Below, piece by piece: positions 56,101-64,000 of a DNA stretch of 64,000 bases. Numbering within the stretch: the first letter of the stretch is position 1; every line of letters starts with the position of its first letter. A model generated the notes under the pieces. The model was not told the origin of the DNA. It did no database searches and saw only the letters and a program-made list of their open reading frames with translations. Made by a program: the position numbers and the translations under genes. The DNA comes from Cavia porcellus (taxonomy: Eukaryota; Chordata; Mammalia; Rodentia; Caviidae), in the NCBI RefSeq assembly GCF_034190915.1, contig NW_026947630.1, positions 124,001-188,000 on the forward strand, in the 5' to 3' direction.

Positions 56101-57971
56101 AACCCTAACCCTCTAACGCTCTAACCCTAACACTAACCCAATCCATAACCCTAACCCTAAAACTAACCCTTACCCTAACACTAACCCTAACCCTTAACCC
56201 TAACCCTAAACCTAAATCTAGCTCAATCCCTAACACTATCCCTTGCCCTAACTCTGTAAACCTAACACTAATACTAACCTGAAACCCTAACATTAACACT
56301 AACTGTAACCCTCTAACCCAAACCTAAACCCACACCCTAACCATAACCCTCTAACTCTCTCAACATAACCCTAAAACTTACCCTCTTATCCTTACCCTAA
56401 GACTAACCAAAACCCTAAACCCACCAGTCAACCAAACCTAATCCTAAACCTAACAGTTACCCTACACCTAACACTAACCCTAACCCTAACACTTACTCTA
56501 ACCCTAACCCTAACACTAATCCTTACCTTAACCGGAACCCTAAACCTAACCCTAACCCTCTAACCATAAGGCTAACCATAATCCTCTAACGTTAAACCTA
56601 ACCATAACCCTAATCCTAACAATAACCCTCTAATGCTAACCATATCCCTAACACTAACCCGAAGCCTAACCCTCTAACCCTCTAACCATAACCCTAACCC
56701 GAAACCTAACATTCACCCTTAAACTAACACTCTAAACCTAAGGCTATACCTAATCCACTAACCCAAACCCTAACCCGAACCCTAAACCTAACCTCTACCG
56801 CTCTAACCCTAACCATAACCCTATCACTAACACTAAAACTAAACCTAAGCTCTGAGCCTAACGCTAACCCGGACCCTAAGTCCAACAATAAAACCTCTAA
56901 ACCTAACCCTAACGCTAACCCCAACAATCTGAACATAACCGTAACCATAAGCCTAGACCTCAACATCCAACCCTCTAACCCTAAAGCTCACACATCAGTA
57001 ACCCAAATACTAACCTTAACGCTAACACTAACACTAACCATAATCCTAAACCTAGGCCTTATCCTAAACGTAACGTTAACCCTAAACCTAAACCTCTAAC
57101 CATAAGCCTAACCCTACCCCTAAGCCTAACCCTTACCCTAAAACTATTCCTCTAACGCTCTAACACTAAAACTAACACTAACCCTAACGCCAACACTAAA
57201 CCTAACCCTAATCCTAACACTAACCCTAAACCTAACACTATCCCTAACCCTGCAACTAACCCTAACTCTAACCTAACCCTAACCTTAAACCCTAACCCTA
57301 ACCCTAACCCTGAAACTAACCCTAAATCTAAGCCTAAGCCTAAACCTAGCACTAGCCCTAACCCTCTATCCCTAACACTAACACTAACACTCAAACCCTC
57401 ACACTAACCCTAACGGTAACACTCTGAAACTAACCTTAATCCTAACCCTAACCCTAACCCTCTAACTCTCTAAACATAACCCTAAAACTTATCCCCTAAC
57501 CTAAACATAAGCCTAACCTTAAACCTAAATCCTACTGTCACCCAAACCTAATCCTAACACTAACCGTTACCCTAACCCTAACACTAACCCTAACCCTAAC
57601 ACTTACTCTAACCCTAACCCTAACCCTAACACTAACACTAAACCTAATCATAAACCTAAACCTAACCCTAACCCTAACCCTCTAACTCACTAAACATAAC
57701 TTCTAACACTTAACTTCTAATCCTAACCCTAAGCCTAACTATAATCCTAAACCCAACCCTCACCCAAACCTAATCCTAAACCTAAGCTTTACCCCAAAAC
57801 TAACAATAAACCTAACCCTAACACTTACTCTTACACTAACCCTAACCCTAACCCCAACCCTAACACTAACCCTAACCCTAACATTAAACCTAAACCTAAC
57901 CCTAAACTTAACACTAACACTAACACTAACCCTAACCCTCTAACTCTAAGCCAAACCCTATCCCAAACACT

Positions 57972-58025
57972 CTAACACTAACACTAACACTAACACTAAC
58001 ACTAACACTAACACTAACACTAACA
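57972..58025. repeat. Perfect run of nine CTAACA hexamers
   Basis: Nine identical CTAACA copies follow one another, the longest pure run of a variant hexamer I noticed. The corresponding place in copy 2 (about 63345-63370) has only a few CTAACA copies. It suggests local hexamer slippage or homogenisation. Confidence 0.9.
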
Positions 58026-58090
58026 CTAAAACTAACCCTAACACTAAAACTAAACCTAACACTAAACAAAACCCTAACCCTAAACCGTAA

Positions 58091-58120
58091 CCCTAACCCT
58101 AACCCTAACCCTAACCCTAA
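58091..58120. repeat. Perfect CCCTAA run (five copies)
   Basis: Five consecutive perfect CCCTAA copies lie shortly after the CTAACA run. The G-rich complement meets the minimum for a telomeric G-quadruplex. Confidence 0.85.
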
Positions 58121-59007
58121 AACTAACCCTAACCTAAACCTAACCCTAACCCTAGCCCTAGCCCTAAACCTGTAACCCTAACTCTAATCCTCAAACACTA
58201 AATTTAACACAAACCATAACTTTCTAAATCTGACCTTAATCCCCACCCTAACCCTAACCCTCTAACTCTCTAAATATCACCCGAACAATTACCCTCTAAT
58301 CCTTACACTGAGCCTAATCATAACCCTAAACCCTACGGTCACTGAAACCTAATCCTAACTCTAAATGTTACCCTAACCCTTTCACTAACCCTAACCCTAA
58401 CACTTACTCTAAACCTAACACTAACCCTAACACTAACACTAACCCTAACCATAAACCTACCACTAACCATAACCCAAACCCTAACACTCTTTTCCTAATT
58501 GTAACCCCAAACCTTAACCTAACCCTCACCCTAACCCTAAATTTAACCCTTAACCTAAACCTTACCCTAACCCCAACCCTATTCCTAAACCTAACCTAAA
58601 CCTAACACTAAATGTAACATTAAATGTAACTCTAACCCTAAACCTAACCCTAACACCTAACACTAACACTAGCCCTAACACTGACCCTAACCCTAAACCC
58701 TAACACAAACCTTCACCCTAACACTAACAGTAACGGTATTTCTAACTCTAACTCTAACCCTATCCATAACCATAAACCTAACACTAACCATCCAATCGTC
58801 TAACACTAGCCCTAACTCTAACACTTACCCTAACCCGAACCCTAACCCTAACCCTCTAACCATAAGTCTAACCATAATCCTCTAACGTGAACCCTAACCC
58901 TAACCCTAATCCTAACAATAACCCTCTAATGCTAACCATATCCCTAGCACTAACCCGAACCCTAACCCTAAATCTAACCCTAACCCTAAATCTAACACTC
59001 TAAACCT

Positions 59008-59470
59008 AACACTATCAATAAGCCTCTAACCTATCCCTCTATCCCTAACCATAGCCCTAACCCTAACACTAACACTAAACCTAACCTCTAACCCTAACAC
59101 TAACCCTGACCCAAGAACAACCCTAACCCTCTAAAATAACCCTAATGCTAACCCCAACCCTCTAAACTTAACCATAACCATAACCCTACTCCTAAACATC
59201 CAACATTCTAACCCTAAACCTAACACTAACACTAATCCTAATACTAACCATAATGCTCACCCTAACACTAATCCTAATGCTAAACCTATGCCTTACCATA
59301 ACCTAACATTAACACTAACCCTAACACTCTAACCCTCTAGCCCTAACCCTAACCCGAAACCTAACCCTAACCCTAACCCTAAATCTAACCCTAACCCTAA
59401 ATCTAACACTCTAAACCTAACACTATCAATAAGCCTCTAAACCTATCCCTCTATCCCTAACCATAGCCCT
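59008..59470. repeat. Direct repeat with 411-bp offset inside copy 2
   Basis: A segment with ACTATCAATAAGCCTC and CTATCCCTAACCATAGCCC occurs near 59011 and again near 59422, where copy 1 has it once (about 53677). The second copy lies at a joint to CTAAGGCTAAACC-type sequence, so a duplication accompanied the internal deletion of copy 2. Confidence 0.75.
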
Positions 59471-61208
59471 AACCCTAACCCTAACCCTAACCCTAAGGCT
59501 AAACCTAACCCCAAACCTAATCCTTACCCTAACCCGAACACTAACCCTAACCCTCTAACCATAAGTCTAACGATAATCCTCTAACGTGAACTCTAACCCT
59601 AACACTTACTCTAACACTACCCCTAACTCTAACACTAACACTAATCCTAACCATAACCCTAACCCTAACACTCTCTCCCTAAACGTAACCCCGAACGTAA
59701 CCCTAAGTCTCACCCTATCCTTAAACCTAACCCTTAACCTAAACCTTACCCATACTCCAACCCTAACCCTAAACCTAACCTAACCCTAACACTAAATCTA
59801 ACCCTAACTGTAACTCTAACCCTAACCCTAACCCTAACACCTAACACTAAACCTAGCACTAACACTAACCCTAACACTAAACCCTAAAACAAACATTAAA
59901 CCTAACACTAACAGTAACAGTAACTCTAAATCTAACCCTAAACATATCCATAAACAAAAACCTAACAATAACCATCCAATTGTCTAACCCTAGCCCTAAG
60001 CCTAACCCTTACTCTAAACCGAACCCTAACTGTAACCCTTTAACCATAAGTCTAACCATAATCCTCTATGGTGAATCCGAACCCTAACCCTAATCCTAAC
60101 AATAACCCTCTAATGCTAATCAAAACCCTAACACTAACCCGAACCCTAACCCTCTAACCCTCTAGCCCTAACCCTAACCCGAAACCTAATCCTAACCCTA
60201 AGACTAACAATCTAACCCTAACCCTATCACTAAGCCTCTAAACCTTACCCTCTAACCCTCTAACCCTAAACATAACCCTAACCTAACCTCTAACCCTAAC
60301 GCTAAACCTGACCCTAACACCAACCCTAAACCTGTAAACCGAACCCTAACGCTAACTCCAACCTTCTAAACCTTACCATAACCATAACCATAACCCTAAA
60401 CATATAACCCTCTAACCCTAAGCCTAACACTAATACTAACCGTAACGCTAACCCAAACACTAACCCTAATCCTAAACCTAAGCCTTAACCTAAACCGAAC
60501 CTTAACCCTAACACTAACCCTCTAACCCTAAACTTAACCCTACCCCTAACCCTATCCCTGTAACGCTCTACCACCAACACTAACACTAACCCTAACCCTA
60601 AACCTAAACCTAAACCTAAACCTAACACTAAACCTAACCCTAACACTAACCTTAACCCTAACCCTAACCCTAACCCTAAAAGTAAACCTAATCCTAAACC
60701 TAACCCTAACCATAAACCCTAACCCTAACCCTATCCCTGAAACTAACCTTAATCTAACCCTAAGACTAACACTATCCCTAGCCCTAACCCTCTATCCCTA
60801 ACACTAATACTAACCTTCAAACCTTAACTCTAACAGTAACCATAACCCTCTAAACCTAACCTTAACCCTAACCCTAACCATAACGCTCTAACTCTCTAAA
60901 CAAAACCATAACACTTAACGTCTAAACCTAACCCTAAGCTGAATCATAACCTTAAACCCTACCATCACACAAACCTAATCCTAACCCTAACCATTAACCT
61001 AACCCTAACACTAACCCTAAACCTAACACTAACCCTAACCCTAACCCTAAAGCTAACCCTAACACTAACACTAAACCTAACACTCTAACCCTAAGCCTAA
61101 CCCTATCCCTAACCCTAACCCTCTAACGCTCTAACACTAACACTAACACTAACCCAATCCATAAACCTAAAACTAACCCTAACCCTAACCCTAACCTTAA
61201 TACTAACC

Positions 61209-61240
<32 letters not shown>

Positions 61241-63634
61241 AAACCCTAACCCTAACCCTTACCCTAACCCTAACCCTAACCCTGAAACCCTAACATTAAC
61301 ACTAACTGTAACCCTCTAACTCAAACCTAAACCCACACCCTAACCACAACCCTCTAACTCTCTAAACATAACCCTAAAACTTACCCTCTAATCCTTACCC
61401 TAAGACTAACCAAAACTCTAAACCCAACCGTCACCCAAACCTAATCCTAAACCTAAGAGTTACCCTACACCTAACACTAACGCTAACCCTAACACTTACT
61501 CTAACCCTAACCCGAACGCTAAAACTAACACTAACGCTAACCATAAACCTAACCCTAACCATAACCCTAACCATAACACTCTCACCCTAAACGAAACCCC
61601 AAAACTAACCCTAAGTCTCAATATAACCCTAAACCTAACCCTTAACCTAAACCTTAGCCTTACTCCAACCATAACCCTAAACCTAAACTAACACTAACAC
61701 TAAATCTAACCCTAACTGTAACTCTAACCCTAACCCTAACCCTAACACCAAACACTAACCCTAGCCCTAACACTAACCCTAAAGCCTAACACCAAATTTA
61801 ACCTAACCCTAACAGTGACAGTAACTCTAACTCTAACACTAACCCTATCCATAAACATAACCCTGACACTATCTATCCAATCCTCTAACCCTAGCCCTAA
61901 CACTAATCCTTACCCTAACCGGAACCCTAAACCTAACCCTAACGCTCTAACCATAAGGCTAACCATAATCCTCTAACGTGAACCCTAACCCTAATCCTAA
62001 TCCTAACAATAACCCTCTAATGCTAACCATATCCCTAACACTAACCAGACCGTAACCCTCTAACACTCTAACCATAACCCTAACCCGAAACCTAAACTTA
62101 ACACTAAAACTAACACTCTAATCCTAACCCTATACCTAAGCCTCTAACCCTAACCCTAACCCGAACCCTAAACCTAACCTCTACCCCTCTAACCCTAACC
62201 ATAACCCTAACCCTAACACTAAAACTAACCCTAAGCTCTGAGCCTAACGCTAACTCTGACCCTAAGTCCAACAATAAGCCCTCTAAACCTAACCCTAACA
62301 CTAACCCCACCCCTCTGAACCTAACCATAACCGTAACCCTAACCCTCAACATCCAACCCTCTAACTCTAAAGCTCACCCATCCCAAAACCTAATACTAAA
62401 CTTAACGCTAACACTAACAATAACCATAATACTAAACCTAGGCCTTATCCTAAACGTAACATTAACCCTAAACCTAAAACTCTAACCCTAAGCCTAACCC
62501 TACCCCTAAGCCTAACCCTTCCTCTAACCCAATCCCTCTAACGCTGTAACCCTAAAACTAACACTAACCCTAACCCTAACACTAACACTAACCCTAAACC
62601 TAACACTATCCCTAACCCTGCAACTAACCCTAACTCTAACCCTAATCGTATCCTTAAACCCTAACCATAACCCTAACCCTCAAACTAACCCTAAATCTAA
62701 GCCTAAGCCTAACCCTAGCACTAGCCCTAACCCTCTATCCCTAACACTAACACTAACACTCAAACCCTCACACTAACCCTAACGGTAACCCTCTGAACCT
62801 AACCTTAACTCTAACCCTAACCATAACCCTCTAACTCTCTAAACATAACCCTAACACTTACCCCCTAACATAACCATAAGCCTAACCATAACCCTAAATC
62901 GTACCGTCACCCAAACCTAATCCTAATCTTAACCGTTACCCTAACCCTAACACTAACCCTAACCCTAACACTTACTCTAACCCTAACCCTAAACCTAAAA
63001 CAAAACTAACACTAATCATAAACCTAAACCTAACCATAACCTTAACCCTAACCCTCTAACTCTCTAAACATAACTTCTGACACTTAACTTCTAATCCTAA
63101 CCCTAAGCGTAACCATAACCCTAAACCCAACCCTCACCCAAACCTAATCCTAAACCTAACCTTTACCTTAACCCTAACACTAAACCTAACCCTAACACTT
63201 ACTCTTACCCTAACCCTAACCCTAACCCTAAACCTAACACTATCCCTAACAATAACATTAAATCTAAACCTAACCATAACCGTAACACTAACCCTAACCC
63301 TCTAAAACTAAGCCTAACCCTATCAAAAACACTCTAACCCTTACACTAACACTAACACTAACACTAACCCTAAACCTAAACTTAACCCTAACTCTAACAC
63401 TAACACTAACCCTAAGCCTAACACTACAACTAACCCTAACACTAACTCAAACCCTAACCCTAAACCCAAACCCTAACCATAACCCTAAAACTAACCCGAA
63501 TCCTAACCCCAACAATAAACGTAGCCCTAGCCCTAACCCTCTAACCCTCACATTAATACTAACCCACAAAGCCTAAATTTAACACAAACCTTAACCCTCT
63601 AACCCTGACCTTAATCCCCACCCTAACCCTAACC

Positions 63635-63751
63635 TTCTAACTCTCTAAATATTACCCGAACACTTACCCTCTAATCCTTACGCTAAGCCTAACCATAACC
63701 CTAAACCCTACCATCACTGAAACCTAATACTAACCCTAAACATTACCCTAA
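63635..63751. repeat. L-box, last copy in window
   Basis: It measures 117 bp despite many substitutions (CATCACTG for CGTCACCC and CATTACCC for CGTTACCC). It shows that box length outlasts box sequence. Confidence 0.8.
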
Positions 63752-63870
63752 CCGTTACACTAACCCTAACCCTAACACTTACTCTAAACCTAACACTAAC
63801 CCTAACACTAACACTAACCCTAACCATAAACCTAACCCTAACCATAACCCTAACCCTAACACTCTCACCC

Positions 63871-64000
63871 TAATTGTAACCCAAAACCTTAACATAACCG
63901 TCAACCTAACCCTAAACTTAACCCTTAACCTAAACCTTACCCTAACCCCAATCCTATCCCTAAACCTAACCTAAACCAAACACTAAATCTAACAATCTCT
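63871..64000. repeat. ~5.35 kb family, start of copy 3
   Basis: TAATTGTAAC at 63871 is followed by the same order as 53151 and 58496 (AACCTTACCC, then ACCTAACCTAAACC). The window ends inside this copy, so the family continues to the right. Confidence 0.8.

Larger units (their letters stand above)
53151..58495. repeat. ~5.35 kb family, copy 1
   Basis: The landmark TAATTGTAAC at 53151 recurs at 58496 and 63871. Shared landmarks include N-boxes (53447/58792, 54948/59976), CTGAGCCTAACGCTAACC near 56847/62237 and L-boxes 55876, 56349, 57460, 57680 and 58260. This copy lacks about 0.38 kb near 56515 that copy 2 has, and has about 0.3 kb net that copy 2 lacks between 53.5 and 54.9 kb. Divergence between copies is clearly larger than in the 2829-bp core. 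Confidence 0.85.
206..63751. repeat. L-box family: 117-bp module dispersed through all repeat families
   Basis: The box runs from a CTCTAACTCTCTAAAC-like start, through CACTTACC, to AACCGTCACCC at offset 78 and CCGTTACCCTAA at its end. Recognised starts in the left part are 206, 698, 1707, 2064, 2539, 4471, 4939, 7114, 10481, 10966, 11695, 12307, 12792, 13608, 14219, 14704, 15433, 15996, 16470, 18433, 18918, 20580, 21055, 22676, 23227 and 23914. Four occur per complete 2829-bp unit. Right-hand starts are 55876, 56349, 57460, 57680, 58260, 60886, 61352, 62829, 63054 and 63635. Nearly all measure 117 bp; 23914, 45883, 57460 and 62829 give 116, and 57680 and 63054 give 118. Neighbouring boxes are often 466-510 bp apart. 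No function is known to me. Confidence 0.85.
58496..63870. repeat. ~5.35 kb family, copy 2 (5375 bp)
   Basis: Same landmark order as copy 1, with offsets of 5345 bp at the start, about 5003-5028 bp in the middle and 5375-5386 bp at the end. The offset steps mark a net loss near 59-60 kb and a gain of about 383 bp near 61.5-61.9 kb, where a CTCACCCTAAACG-type block is present. L-boxes at 60886, 61352, 62829, 63054 and 63635. Confidence 0.85.
1..64000. repeat. Degenerate CCCTAA satellite domain filling the window
   Basis: Every line of the + strand is made of CCCTAA hexamers and near variants, with G rare and no unique sequence between them. The C-rich strand is + throughout; I found no inversion. 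Reading frames explain themselves by composition: the G-rich strand reads Leu-Gly or Arg-Val and the C-rich strand Pro-Asn or Leu-Thr, so frames of 62-89 codons appear by chance and are not called as genes. Known: TTAGGG/CCCTAA is the telomere repeat of vertebrates, many other animals, fungi and some protists. Inferred: subtelomeric or interstitial telomere-derived heterochromatin. Shared variants recur in phase over kilobases, so the degeneracy is not random sequencing error. Confidence 0.95.

Noticed and set aside
1..64000. Degeneracy as sequencing error in a plain telomere read
   Set aside because: The same variants recur in phase at 1404, about 1826, 2829 and about 5350 bp and define subfamilies, which random errors cannot produce.

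Overview
This window is one uninterrupted block of degenerate telomere-type satellite DNA. From base 1 to 64000 the + strand is made of CCCTAA hexamers and one- or two-base variants (CTAACA, CCTAAA, CTCTAA, CCATAA, CCGTTA and others). C and A dominate and G is rare and scattered. The orientation never changes: the C-rich strand is always +. I see no protein-coding gene, RNA gene, transposon, CRISPR array or ordinary unique sequence. The CCCTAA/TTAGGG core points to a eukaryote with vertebrate-type telomere repeats (vertebrates, many other animals, many fungi and protists share it). Nothing allows a finer assignment. If the block is subtelomeric, its orientation places the telomere toward the low-coordinate side. 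The longest perfect CCCTAA run I noticed is eight copies, so this is not a terminal telomere tract.

The hexamers are organised into nested higher-order repeats. Four families can be told apart by period. (1) A ~1.27-1.40 kb family occurs at 2915-4190, 7495-8898, 8899-10169 and 16846-18115, with fragments near 22.14-22.65 and 52.8-53.05 kb. (2) A ~1.83 kb family starts units at 10170, 11990, 13911 and 18116. (3) A 2829-bp family forms a tandem array from about 19.5 to 52.8 kb; five adjacent units (26929-41117) are almost identical, and the outer units are more divergent. (4) A ~5.35 kb family is present in two full copies (53151-58495, 58496-63870), with the start of a third. The first 7.5 kb is an older-looking mosaic of the same modules.

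All families are built from shared boxes. The clearest is an L-box of 117 bp, which I placed about 76 times from 206 to 63751. In nearly every checked case it keeps exactly 117 bp (116-118 in a few), although the surrounding families have different periods. A second module (N-box) keeps 145 bp between its landmarks, and three of four exceptions... in practice all exceptions measured, differ by one hexamer (139 or 151). A third module (A-box) lies at the joints of two large rearrangements.

The array records its own history: a B/A hybrid unit that lost about 1.2 kb (43922-48399), an ~0.8 kb mosaic insert between two A-boxes (22116-22912), a 231-bp triplication (21206-21898), tandem duplications of 99, 44 and about 110 bp, and small deletions shared by some units. 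This looks like unequal exchange and gene conversion in a telomere-derived satellite. I see no enzymatic system. The possible novelties are the length-invariant boxes, the homogenised 2829-bp core, and open frames of VR and GL dipeptides on the G-rich strand, which match known translation products of telomeric RNA but are most simply explained by composition.
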